The notes beneath the pieces are model-generated. The model was not told the DNA's origin, did not search any database, and worked only from the letters and a program-made list of their open reading frames with translations. This document shows, piece by piece, positions 25,042-32,579 of a stretch of DNA of 41,583 nucleotides. The DNA is taken from the NCBI GenBank assembly GCA_051888795.1, contig JBJFCD010000173.1, positions 1-41,583 on the forward strand, given 5' to 3'. The DNA is from MD308 sp051888795. GTDB lineage: Bacteria > Bacillota > Clostridia > Lachnospirales > Lachnospiraceae. A program made the position numbers and the translations under genes. Every line of letters starts with the position of its first letter. The stretch's first letter is position 1.

Positions 25042-25833
25042 ATGAGTAAAAAGAAAAAGACGGTCTGCATGATTCTGTTTCTATGTATTGTGGTTGCCTT
25101 ATTAGCCGGAATTGTATTGACAAATCCTACTGGCGGAAAGCATGAAATTGTATTGGTGGCAGCACTGAATCATATTATGCAGGATGTTACGCTTGGTAAA
25201 ATAGGCGAGTTTAAGCAAGGACTGATTCGCTACGTTGAGAAGATCCTTTCCGATCATCCAGATACAAAGCTATTCGTTGTGGGAGAATATGGGAGGCAAT
25301 TCTTTTTGCAGCACCATATCCCTATTGAACGAAGCTTTCTCTATACCGCACAAAATCCTACCATGCAGCGTGCCAGAGAAATCAGCACGCTTCTGTTGGA
25401 CTTATTTGACAGGGGCGCACTGGATAAAATTTTTGTCGTTTATACCGACCTGAAAAACGGTCTGGTTGCTGAAGCCGTTTCAACCAGGCTGCTTCCTTTT
25501 CACCGCACACAATTTGCAACCTTACCAAAGGAAAAGGTCGTTACAGCTCCCTTTGAGTTTTTTCCCTCCATTGGTGCGGTTCTTGACAATGTGATATACA
25601 GCTATGTATTCGGTTTTATTTATAGTGCACTGGTAGACAGCTTTTGCAGTGAGCAGAACGCAAGAATGACGGCGATGAACTCCGCAAATCAAAATGCAGA
25701 AAAAATATTGGATGACCTGTCTGTCCAGTACAACCGGGTACGGCAGGCGGCGATTACACAGGAAATTACAGAGGTATCATCCGGTGCGAAGGTACAGAAG
25801 AAAAAGCGGATGAAGGAGTTGTCTGGTTTATGA
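25042..25833 (+). CDS. F1-ATPase gamma-like protein with a foreign membrane N-terminus
   Basis: A 263-residue chimera. From about residue 58 on it is ATP synthase gamma: LFVVGEYGRQFF, YTAQNPTMQRAR and the C-terminal helix with SEQNARMTAMNSANQNAE and YNRVRQAAITQEI. The normal first part (the N-terminal coiled-coil helix that enters the alpha/beta ring) is missing. In its place is MSKKKKTVCMILFLC, a transmembrane-like segment, and a short unrecognised stretch. A rotor lacking its N-terminal helix is unlikely to work in ATP synthesis. A ribosome site (AAAGGAG) is retained. It is best seen as part of a decayed copy of the atpG-atpD-atpC end of an ATP synthase operon. Confidence 0.7.
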   Translation: MSKKKKTVCMILFLCIVVALLAGIVLTNPTGGKHEIVLVAALNHIMQDVTLGKIGEFKQGLIRYVEKILSDHPDTKLFVVGEYGRQFFLQHHIPIERSFLYTAQNPTMQRAREISTLLLDLFDRGALDKIFVVYTDLKNGLVAEAVSTRLLPFHRTQFATLPKEKVVTAPFEFFPSIGAVLDNVIYSYVFGFIYSALVDSFCSEQNARMTAMNSANQNAEKILDDLSVQYNRVRQAAITQEITEVSSGAKVQKKKRMKELSGL

Positions 25834-26143
25834 GGATAGGAAAGATTACAGAAATATCAGGGGCGGTTGTGGATGTCAGCTTTGAGCATGGACAGCTTCC
25901 CAAAATCAAGGAGGCGCTGACCGTTTCTGTGGATGGGAAAAAATGTGTCATGGAAGTGGCACAGCACGTTGGGAAGGATACGGTACGCTGTATTATGCTG
26001 GCGGAAAGTGAGAACCTTGCCCGTGGAATGGAGGTACAGGCAGAAGGTACGGGAATATGGATCAGTACCCGGAAGCTGCATTTTACAATGTGGGAACCAT
26101 TGACGATGTAGTGGAAAAAGCAAAACAAATGGAGGGTATCTAA
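25830..26143 (+). pseudogene. atpD: atpD (F1 beta) remnant with large internal deletion
   Basis: The first 75-80 codons are a normal beta N-terminus (GKITEISGAVVDVSFEHG, VAQHVGKDTVRC, LARGMEVQ). The reading then jumps to the last 25 or so codons of beta, which are in another frame (YPEAAFYNVGTIDDVVEKAK, stop at 26141). The nucleotide-binding domain, including the Walker A motif, is gone. It overlaps the gamma-like gene by 4 bases. Confidence 0.8.
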
Positions 26144-26147
26144 ACCT

Positions 26148-26456
26148 ATGAATACCTTTCAGGTATACATTCTGGCTGCTGATTTCGCTTTCTACGAAGG
26201 CCCCTGTGAGTCTTTGATTGTTCCCACCTTGCAGGGGCAATACGGTATCCTGCCGAACCATAGCAACATGATCGGTGCGGTCATTCCCGGTACGCTGATT
26301 TATAAGCTACCAGAGGAACCGGAAAAACAGGCGGTGGATGAAGCGAAAGAAGCGATATTGCAGAAGAAAAGCATTCAGGAATATCGGTCAGTACAGGCGA
26401 ATCTGGCAAGGGCGGTCAGTCGGTTGAGAGTAAAGAACAGTTACGAATGTAAATAA
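26148..26456 (+). pseudogene. atpC: atpC (F1 epsilon) with internal deletion
   Basis: 102 codons, in frame. The N-terminal beta-sandwich is recognisable (ESLIVPTLQGQYGILPNHS), then about 30 residues of the sandwich are missing after GTLIYKLP. It rejoins in the C-terminal helical hairpin (DEAKEAILQKKSIQEYR). The frame is open and could be expressed, but the fold is incomplete. It ends the ATPase remnant cluster. Confidence 0.75.
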
Positions 26457-26464
26457 CAATTAAG

Positions 26465-26500
26465 AGCATAAACGATTAGCGCACGTCGTTTGTGCTTTTA
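26465..26500 (+). terminator. Terminator after the ATPase remnants
   Basis: AGCATAAACG pairs with CGTTTGTGCT (one G-T pair) around a 12-base loop, followed by TTTATAAAT. This is probably the original end of the operon. Confidence 0.6.
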
Positions 26501-26568
26501 TAAATAATCACTGCCCCTGACGGGAAAGAAAAAACCATTAGTTGAGGCAGGTGCTTTCGTGCGTCCTT

Positions 26569-27393
26569 TTAGAAATCATCACATTTTACGGTGGTTTTGA
26601 TTTCCAACTCAAAGCCACTGTTTCTTTTCTTAAAAAAGAGGTGACGTGCTAATGTTGGCAAACACGGCGGCAAAAGGAGATAGCTGCCATGTTTGCCTTT
26701 GAAGCTGACAATAGTGATGAAGTTTAACTCTTCAAATTTTTTCAAGATACGTGATATAGTGGTTTTTGAATGTCCCCAACGTTCTCCAAGTGAATGGAAG
26801 CTGGTTAGGGGATTACCTGTGTTATTTCGGTAATATACTACAGGTGCAGAGAATGAGCCTTGCACGGTTGGAGCATTGTATATAGCATGAATCTACATAT
26901 CCAGTAACATATCCATCTCTGAGCATTTCCCCAGGCTGATAAATTCATGGACTTTTGCAATAGGGAAAAAGAAAAATCCATCACCCTTTTTGCAGGGACA
27001 GTTGTATTCCAGAACGGTATTGTCTTTTGCCCAGTCAGTGATCTTAAATTTTACGATTTTCTTATTTCTAAGAAGAGAGTATGTAATACAATTTTGCTTC
27101 TCCAATAAATCCAGGATAGAGACTGCCTGATGTTGGAACCGGCAGCGAAACCATGTCTGAAGATCGGAAAGAGTACAGATCCATTCGCCAGGATCTACCA
27201 TGTAGGTAATATGCTCCATTCGCCGATACGACGAGCGGTAATTAGCATAGGAGCAAAGCACGATATAGTAAAAAAGACAAGAGCCTCCGTTTGTGCGGAT
27301 GCTCTTGTCAGCGATAAGTGATCCTATAAAATCTCTGTAAATTCTGCAGCGTGGGAAATCCACGATTTGTTTTAATTCTAATTGATAGTTCAT
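26569..27393 (-). pseudogene. Replication-initiator-like gene of a mobile element, split by one stop
   Basis: Two segments in the same frame. The first, from 27393 (MNYQLELKQIVDFPRC), ends at a TAG at 26893; reading continues without another stop to 26569. The resumed part (VQGSFSAPVVYYRNNTG, RWGHSKTTISRILKKF) contains a winged-helix-like stretch. I recall such proteins from mobile elements of gut Firmicutes, where this position is normally Trp, so TGG to TAG is the likely change. Nearly everything else is intact, so inactivation looks recent, or the two halves may be expressed separately. Confidence 0.6.
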
Positions 27394-27482
27394 AGGTATC
27401 TCCCTACTTATAATTTTTATTTATGTTGGAAATAGGTTAACTCGCGTTGCCAATAGTTATCTCGTACATTATACTAAAAATG
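27394..27482. other. Short gap before the right-hand repeat
   Basis: Contains the AGGGAGATACC ribosome-site region of the rep-like gene on the reverse strand and the TACTAAAAA words that also precede the left repeat. No gene seen. Confidence 0.5.
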
Positions 27483-27585
27483 GTACTAAAAATTTTATAA
27501 GAATGTATTTGGGCATCTGAATGCTATATAAATAAGTCTGACGCCGCCAGAGAGATTTGAAATTTGACACAAATATGTTTCTGCT
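27483..27585. repeat. 103-bp direct repeat, right copy
   Basis: Matches 6376-6478 with one substitution, in direct orientation 21107 bases away. It is immediately followed by an integrase N-terminal fragment on the reverse strand. Confidence 0.85.
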
Positions 27586-27591
27586 TTAATC

Positions 27592-27831
27592 TCAAATTCT
27601 CAGAACGGCGTAGTCCGTAATATAAACCCATAAATGAACTTCACTAACAGGATTTACTTTTATTAATCCATCAATTGTTGCCTGTGCGAAAACTGAATAG
27701 AGAATATTGCGATAATCTCTGACTGAACGAACAGACAATTGGTCTAATTCTTTTGGTTTTTGATTGATTTTTCCAGTACAAGGCGATGAATTTTTGGAGA
27801 AATGTTGTCCCGGGCGAAGAAGGAATACCAT
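27592..27831 (-). pseudogene. Tyrosine recombinase N-terminal (core-binding) fragment
   Basis: About 79 codons; residues 26-63 (LSVRSVRDYRNILYSVFAQA, then DGLIKVNPV) show the SAM-like core-binding pattern of phage-type integrases. The catalytic domain is missing. The first 12 or so codons overlap the HTH remnant on the other strand and are probably not original. A different segment of a similar gene lies beside the left repeat. Confidence 0.6.
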
Positions 27832-27975
27832 GTAACTACTGAACAGATATTAGAGATGTTCCGACCATTGCTGATAAAAAACTCTTTGATAAATGGAAGA
27901 TTTGATGAGGATTTGTACCAGGAGCTGATAATTGAAGTGCTAAAATGTATTCAGTTGTATCAAGGATTGGATTAG
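27802..27975 (+). pseudogene. Conjugative-element helix-turn-helix protein remnant
   Basis: 57 codons from the ATG at 27802. The part EQILEMFRPLLIKNSLINGR and DEDLYQELIIEVLKCI matches the pattern of the small HTH/sigma-like proteins common in Tn916-type and related elements (pattern ILxMFxPLLxKxSxINGxFDEDLYQEL). The usual N-terminal part is shortened. It may be a complete short form, but no ribosome site is clear. Confidence 0.5.
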
Positions 27976-28043
27976 TATGTAGAAACTATGAAAATGTTTG
28001 TTTGACGAAATGCGATAGTTGATAAAAATGTTCATTAAGAACA

Positions 28044-28080
28044 GTTAGCTTTGACTAGCAACAGAGTGTAAGGGTATGAT
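28044..28080 (+). promoter_or_regulatory. Promoter with GTTAG-N6-CTAGC operator, P-type ATPase operon
   Basis: The promoter is TTGACT (28051-28056), 18 bases, TATGAT (28075-28080). GTTAGCTTTGACTAGC (28044-28059) overlaps the -35 box and matches the recurring palindrome GTTAG-N6-CTAAC with one mismatch, so repression by a DtxR-type protein is plausible. Confidence 0.6.
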
Positions 28081-28111
28081 AGAGAAAACTTCAGATAAAC
28101 GAGGTGATACA

Positions 28112-28192
28112 ATGAAGCAACACAGGTTTTGGGCGTGGGCTATGGTATTTTGCATGGGAATGCTATTCTATACCGGAAAGAAACATAAATAA
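28112..28192 (+). CDS. 26-residue membrane peptide upstream of the P-type ATPase
   Basis: Starts MKQHRFWAWAMVFCMGM and ends FYTGKKHK. A basic N-terminus, one hydrophobic span and a basic C-terminus suggest a single-span membrane peptide. GAGGTG lies 6 bases before the ATG and the metal ATPase starts 18 bases after the stop. I recall similarly short Trp/Tyr-containing peptides beside such ATPases in Lachnospiraceae, without known function. Confidence 0.6.
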   Translation: MKQHRFWAWAMVFCMGMLFYTGKKHK

Positions 28193-28210
28193 GCAAGACA
28201 TGATATAAAG

Positions 28211-30244
28211 ATGCAGAAATGTATGTCATGTGAGGAAGCTGATATATTGTTGTATTATCTGAATACGCTGGGATATGTCACGCAGGCAAAGGTTTATGAA
28301 CGGACGGCCGATGCCTGCGTTTGCTTTAACGGAGGACGAGAGCCTTTGATTCAGGCGTTGCGGAGATTCCGATACGAGTCCGTGGAGGTTCCGGATACAG
28401 TACTTGCTGATTCGGGAAGAAAACTTAATAATACATATCAGGAGAAGCTGATCAGTAAGGTGGCTCTTCATTATGCGGGAAAGTTGTTTCTTCCGTATCC
28501 TGTCAGAACAGTGTGGACAATAGCAAAATCGGTTCGATATTTGAAAGAAGGGTTAAAAAGTCTGGCAAGGAGAAAGATGGAAGTATCTGTACTGGATGCA
28601 ACAGCAATTGGAGTATCTGTTATACGAGGAGATATAGATACTGCAAGTTCTGTCATGTTTCTTCTGGGGATTGGAGAGATACTGGAAGAATGGACCCATA
28701 AGAAATCGGTTGGAGATCTGGCTCGCAGTATGTCTTTGAATGTTTCGAAGGTATGGATGAAAAGTGATGAACAGGAAATTCTTGTGGATTCCCGACAGAT
28801 CAAAGAGGGAGACAATATTGTGATCCATATGGGAAATGTCATTCCATTTGACGGAGTTGTTTTAGAAGGAGATGGAATGGTAAACCAGGCATCTCTTATC
28901 GGTGAACCACTTCCGGTTCATAAAGAAAAAGGCGGCTATGTGTATGCCGGCAGTGTCTTGGAAGAAGGAGAACTTGTATTTTCCGTGAAGAAAGCTTCAG
29001 GAACTTCCCGGTATGAAAAGATTGTTACAATGATTGAAGAATCTGAAAAGCTGAAATCTTCTGTTGAAGGAAAAGCAGAAAAGCTGGCAGACAAGCTAGT
29101 GCCTGTGACACTTGCCGGAACAGCGATAACCTGGCTTTTTACAGGAAATATAACAAAGGCATTATCTGTATTGATGGTAGATTTCTCCTGTGCACTGAAG
29201 CTTGCTATGCCCATTACGGTATTATCTGCAATCCGTCAGGCTGGAACTTATGATATTACCGTAAAAGGTGGAAAATATCTGGAAGCCGTTGCGGAAGCCA
29301 GTACGATTGTATTTGACAAAACTGGCACGCTGACAAAGGCAAAACCTACGGTGAAGATGATAGTTACGTTCTGCACTAAGGATGAGAATGAATTGCTTCG
29401 GCTGGCAGCTTGTCTCGAAGAACATTTTCCACATTCAATGGCAAAAGCTGTTGTACATGCGGCGAAACAAGCAGGACTTGACCATGAAGAAATGCATTCA
29501 AAGGTGGAATATATTGTTGCCCACGGAATTTCTTCCTATGTGGGAGAGAAACGCGTAATCATTGGAAGTGCACATTTTGTATTTGATGATGAAAAATGTA
29601 AGATTCGTGATGAATATCAGAAAAAATTTGAAAATCTACCGGAAGAATATTCGCATTTATATCTGGCTGTAGATGGTATCCTGGAAGCGGTTATCTGCAT
29701 CGAAGATCCGCTGCGTGAGGAAAGTACAAAGGTCATACGGGAATTGAAAGATGCTGGATTTACGAAGATTGTTATGATGACCGGAGACAGTGAACGTACT
29801 GCAGCTGCTGTGGCAGCGAAAGTCGGTGTGGATGAATATTATTCGGAAGTATTACCGGAGGATAAGGCGAAATTTATTGAGCAGGAAAAAGCAATCGGCA
29901 GAAAAGTTTTGATGGTAGGTGACGGAATCAATGATTCACCGGCACTCTCAGCATCTGATGTGGGAATTGCAATCAGTGATGGTGCAGAACTTGCCAGAGA
30001 GATTGCGGATATCACGATTGCAGCAGATAATCTATGCGAGATTGTCAGACTAAAATATTTAAGTAATGCATTAATGAAACGGATTCAGAGTAACTATCGA
30101 AAGATTGTAGGAGTTAATACAGTCCTGATTCTCCTGGGAGTTGGAAGCGTAATACAGCCGACTACATCAGCGATGTTTCACAATGTTTCAACACTGGCAA
30201 TCAGTCTGCAGAGTATGCGGGATTTATCCTATGTTCCTCGATAA
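28211..30244 (+). CDS. Heavy-metal P1B-type ATPase with an atypical SCALKL motif
   Basis: A 677-residue P-type ATPase. Phosphorylation site DKTGTLT (Asp369), actuator loop SLIGEPLP (229-235), nucleotide-domain motif EHFPHSMAKAV and hinge GDGINDSPAL are all present. The transmembrane metal motif reads DFSCALKLAMP (324-334) instead of CPC, SPC or TPC, so the transported metal cannot be assigned from the classic subgroups. The N-terminal 60 residues look like an HMA fold without its CxxC pair. The metal-regulon operator, the adjacent dtxR remnant and the following iron-stress genes suggest iron or another divalent metal. It overlaps the 3' end of the dtxR pseudogene on the opposite strand. Confidence 0.92.
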   Translation: MQKCMSCEEADILLYYLNTLGYVTQAKVYERTADACVCFNGGREPLIQALRRFRYESVEVPDTVLADSGRKLNNTYQEKLISKVALHYAGKLFLPYPVRTVWTIAKSVRYLKEGLKSLARRKMEVSVLDATAIGVSVIRGDIDTASSVMFLLGIGEILEEWTHKKSVGDLARSMSLNVSKVWMKSDEQEILVDSRQIKEGDNIVIHMGNVIPFDGVVLEGDGMVNQASLIGEPLPVHKEKGGYVYAGSVLEEGELVFSVKKASGTSRYEKIVTMIEESEKLKSSVEGKAEKLADKLVPVTLAGTAITWLFTGNITKALSVLMVDFSCALKLAMPITVLSAIRQAGTYDITVKGGKYLEAVAEASTIVFDKTGTLTKAKPTVKMIVTFCTKDENELLRLAACLEEHFPHSMAKAVVHAAKQAGLDHEEMHSKVEYIVAHGISSYVGEKRVIIGSAHFVFDDEKCKIRDEYQKKFENLPEEYSHLYLAVDGILEAVICIEDPLREESTKVIRELKDAGFTKIVMMTGDSERTAAAVAAKVGVDEYYSEVLPEDKAKFIEQEKAIGRKVLMVGDGINDSPALSASDVGIAISDGAELAREIADITIAADNLCEIVRLKYLSNALMKRIQSNYRKIVGVNTVLILLGVGSVIQPTTSAMFHNVSTLAISLQSMRDLSYVPR

Positions 30245-30493
30245 ACTTTTTCATAGCCTGAAAACTTTCATCACTGATCTGGTGTTCCATTTCACAGGTA
30301 TCTTCCGTGGCGGTCTTCGGATCAACACCAAGAGAAATCAGCCATTTTCGCGAAGGTGTTTCATGGCAACACTGACACTTGGTTTGGAAAAATTTAATTC
30401 GACAGCAATGTCAATGGAACGTACAACAGGTAATTTCTTGCTTAATATCAATATAGTTTCCAAATAATCTTCGGAAGATTTGTTATGTCGCAT
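30201..30493 (-). pseudogene. DtxR/MntR-family repressor with internal deletion
   Basis: It starts at 30493 behind AAAGGAG with MRHNKSSEDYLETILIL, then the winged-helix part (SIDIAVELNFSKPSVSVAMK) and a stop after HLRENG. The C-terminal part of the same protein family continues in another frame (SLGVDPKTATEDTCEMEHQI, stop at 30201). The wing and part of the metal-binding domain between them are missing. It therefore cannot be a normal metal-dependent repressor, although the operators it would recognise are kept. Confidence 0.8.
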
Positions 30494-30513
30494 GTTATCT
30501 CCTTTCAATTCCG

Positions 30514-30529
30514 GTTAGTTAAAACTACT
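30514..30529. promoter_or_regulatory. Degenerate metal-regulon operator before the dtxR remnant
   Basis: GTTAGTTAAAACTACT matches GTTAG-N6-CTAAC with two mismatches and also contains the palindrome TAGTT-AA-AACTA. It lies 20 bases upstream of the dtxR remnant start. Confidence 0.4.
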
Positions 30530-30572
30530 TCTTGTTGTTTTTATTGTAACAGCCATTTTTAGGAAATTCAAG

Positions 30573-30608
30573 ACTAGAAGAATGACTAGAAGAATGACTA
30601 GAAGAATG
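30573..30608. repeat. Three tandem copies of a 12-bp unit
   Basis: ACTAGAAGAATG occurs three times head to tail without change. Confidence 0.9.
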
Positions 30609-30756
30609 AAAAGCGAACTGTTTTATAATGATAAAAATTAGCAGTAAATTAGCAACTAATGTTATCGACATGCTATTATAGTCAGATAAGGATAAAAAAT
30701 CTCAAATATGTAGAATCATATTGACAATTCATAAAAACAGTTATAACATACAAATA

Positions 30757-30772
30757 GTTAGATTAAACTAAC
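30757..30772. promoter_or_regulatory. Metal-regulon operator, perfect palindrome
   Basis: GTTAGATTAAACTAAC. It lies just downstream of a TTGACA word at 30721 and 122 bases before the DUF2325 gene. Confidence 0.65.
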
Positions 30773-30857
30773 TTATATGATAATACAATATTACTATGGA
30801 TTTTTTAAAATCGAGAAAACATGAAACGCTGAAAAAGCGTTTTCTTTTAATCTATGC

Positions 30858-30873
30858 GTTAGACACAACTAAC
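30858..30873. promoter_or_regulatory. Metal-regulon operator, perfect palindrome, next to a ribosome site
   Basis: GTTAGACACAACTAAC ends 20 bases before the DUF2325 start and about 6 bases before its AAAGGAG site. Confidence 0.65.
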
Positions 30874-30893
30874 TAAGAAAGGAGAAATGTACT

Positions 30894-31199
30894 ATGAGTG
30901 TGGTAATTATTGGAGGCAATGAATGTATGGTGCGACAATACAAAAATTTGTGTCGGGAATATCGGTGTGATGCAAAAGTATATCCCAAACAAAAAAGTAG
31001 CCTGAAGGGAATTGGAAATCCAGATCTGCTCGTTCTCTTTACTGGAACAGTATCTCACAAAATGGTGCGGAATGCATTATCTGAAACGAAAGGACAGGAT
31101 GTAAAGGTTGTACGATCACATACAAGTTCTATGTCAGCATTGAAAAGTATTCTGGAAGAAAACGTAAAACAGGAGGAAATGGTATGTCCGATGAGATGA
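30894..31199 (+). CDS. DUF2325-family protein
   Basis: A 101-residue protein. The start (MSVVIIGGNE) and the conserved pattern LLVLFTGTVSHKMVRNAL, followed by HTSSMSALKSIL, fit DUF2325, small proteins found with Feo iron-uptake genes and flavodoxin in Clostridia. Role unknown. AAAGGAG precedes the start and its 3' end overlaps the next gene by 16 bases, so the two are coupled. Two metal-type operators lie upstream. Confidence 0.75.
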   Translation: MSVVIIGGNECMVRQYKNLCREYRCDAKVYPKQKSSLKGIGNPDLLVLFTGTVSHKMVRNALSETKGQDVKVVRSHTSSMSALKSILEENVKQEEMVCPMR

Positions 31200-31735
31200 T
31201 TATCCGCCATTGTTCTCCCACGCTTGCAGGAGTAAAGACCGGAAATATTTTTAGTTGTCCTTATGTGGATAAAAAGGAGGTGTTTTCAGCGGTTCGGTCT
31301 TTAAATCGAAGACTTGTTCCAAAAGGAGTGCGGGTGATTCCTCTGAAATTGTCTGCTAATCGAGTTTTGTTATATATTTATCGTCCGAATAAACTGGAAA
31401 GCGATTTGGCTGCAGAAGATGCAGCCAAAATCCTAAAAGAATATGGCTATTCAGTAAAAGACTCAGCAAAATGTGTGGTACGTCTAAGCAGGCGTTTGTA
31501 TGAATCAAAAGAATTTCCTCATGAAATCGGGCTGTTTCTGGGATATCCACCGGAAGATGTACGAGGATTCATCGACAATCATGCAGAAGGTTTTAAGTGC
31601 GTTGGATGTTGGAAAGTGTATGGGGATGAACATAGTGCAAAAAAGAAATTTAACTGTTATAAAAAATGCACAGATGTATATTGTTCTCAATGGGCAAAGG
31701 GAAAGAGTATTGAACGGCTTACAGTAGCTGTTTAA
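31184..31735 (+). CDS. DUF3793-family protein
   Basis: A 183-residue protein beginning MSDEMIIRHCSPTLAGVKTG, with FPHEIGLFLGYPPEDVRGFI in the middle and several C-terminal Cys (CVGCWKVY, CYKKCTDVYC). The His/Cys content would allow metal or cofactor binding. The family is regularly found between DUF2325 and flavodoxin genes in iron-uptake regions. AGGAGG lies 7 bases before the start. Molecular function unknown. Confidence 0.78.
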   Translation: MSDEMIIRHCSPTLAGVKTGNIFSCPYVDKKEVFSAVRSLNRRLVPKGVRVIPLKLSANRVLLYIYRPNKLESDLAAEDAAKILKEYGYSVKDSAKCVVRLSRRLYESKEFPHEIGLFLGYPPEDVRGFIDNHAEGFKCVGCWKVYGDEHSAKKKFNCYKKCTDVYCSQWAKGKSIERLTVAV

Positions 31736-31768
31736 TATAGAAAAAGATAAGAAAGGCTGGTATATAAT

Positions 31769-32191
31769 ATGAGTAAAATTGCAGTTGTTTATTGGAGTGG
31801 AACTGGGAATACAGGGCATATGGCTTCTGCGGCTCTGGAAGGTGCGAAGGAGAAGGGAGCAGATGCTGATTTATTAACCTCTGCAGAATTTGGTGCTTCT
31901 ATGTTAGGCACATATGATGCGGTTGCTTTCGGATGCCCGGCTATGGGAGCTGAAGTATTGGAAGAAGATGAATTTCAGCCAATGTGGGATGCTTGTGAAA
32001 GTGCTCTGGGAGGAAAAAAGATAGCATTGTTTGGTTCCTATGGATGGGGAGATGGAGAATGGATGCGGAACTGGGAGGAAGCCTGCAGTAACGCTGGGGC
32101 AGTGCTTGCCTGCGACAGTGTGATCTGTAATGAGGCACCGGATGATGAGGCACTTTTAGCATGCAAAGCCCTGGGTGCTGCGTTGGTATAA
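31769..32191 (+). CDS. Short-chain flavodoxin
   Basis: A 140-residue FMN electron carrier. The phosphate-binding loop is WSGTGNTGHMA (10-20) and the later FMN loop FGSYGWGDGEW is visible. Length matches short-chain flavodoxins, which replace ferredoxin under iron limitation. Third gene of the DUF2325-DUF3793 unit. Confidence 0.93.
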   Translation: MSKIAVVYWSGTGNTGHMASAALEGAKEKGADADLLTSAEFGASMLGTYDAVAFGCPAMGAEVLEEDEFQPMWDACESALGGKKIALFGSYGWGDGEWMRNWEEACSNAGAVLACDSVICNEAPDDEALLACKALGAALV

Positions 32192-32235
32192 AAAGATGAA
32201 TCAAAAACCCGGGCAGTGATAAATAGCAGATATAA

Positions 32236-32391
32236 TGTTGCTGGATAGAAACATTCCAGGGATGGGTAGCAGGTCTTTCCGGAAAATCGGTTATTCCAAT
32301 AGTAATCGGTATGGGATGTCCTATTCCGGGTATTGTGGCGTGTTGTACCATTCGAAATGAGAGAGGAAGAAGAGACAGGGACTGTGAATAA
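32236..32391 (+). pseudogene. feoB: feoB remnant
   Basis: An open stretch of about 51 codons without a proper start, containing VAGLSGKSVIPIVIGMGC and PGIVACCTIRNERGRR. This is the pattern of the transmembrane Gate segment of FeoB (GLSGK.FIP...GFGC.VP, then T..NERDRR). Neither the GTPase domain nor the rest of the membrane domain is present. It fits the gene order seen in iron-uptake clusters, where feoB neighbours DUF3793 and flavodoxin genes. Confidence 0.7.
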
Positions 32392-32402
32392 GTCCCTTTT
32401 TT
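32376..32402 (+). terminator. Terminator after the feoB remnant
   Basis: GGGACT (32378-32383) pairs with AGTCCC (32391-32396), followed by TTTTTT. The stop codon of the remnant lies inside the hairpin. Confidence 0.7.
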
Positions 32403-32516
32403 AATACTTGAAGAACGATTTTGGTGGAGGTGTTTATGCTATGGCGCGATAATGAGAAATATTCTCAAACATATATCTATACATGAAAACAATGAAATGA
32501 TAAAATAATAAAATAA

Positions 32517-32532
32517 GTTAGCAGAAACTAAC
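32517..32532. promoter_or_regulatory. Metal-regulon operator, perfect palindrome, before the first ABC exporter
   Basis: GTTAGCAGAAACTAAC, 47 bases upstream of the ABC ATPase start. Confidence 0.65.
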
Positions 32533-32579
32533 TATGAGATGCAGCATGCTGTGAGAGAAAAGACGATTGGAAAAAGAAA

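Larger units (their letters stand above)
30494..30893. other. Control region between the dtxR remnant and the DUF2325 gene
   Basis: No gene seen. It contains a degenerate operator (30514-30529), a 3 x 12-bp tandem repeat (30573-30608), two perfect GTTAG-N6-CTAAC palindromes (30757-30772 and 30858-30873) and a small hairpin with a T-rich tail (about 30827-30850). Confidence 0.6.

Noticed and set aside
30183..30467. Forward open frame of 94 codons after the P-type ATPase
   Set aside because: It is the opposite strand of the dtxR remnant, which has a ribosome site and recognisable family motifs.
30573..30608. Tandem 12-bp repeat as a CRISPR or replication iteron array
   Set aside because: Only three contiguous units without spacers, and no rep or cas gene nearby; regarded as a simple tandem repeat.
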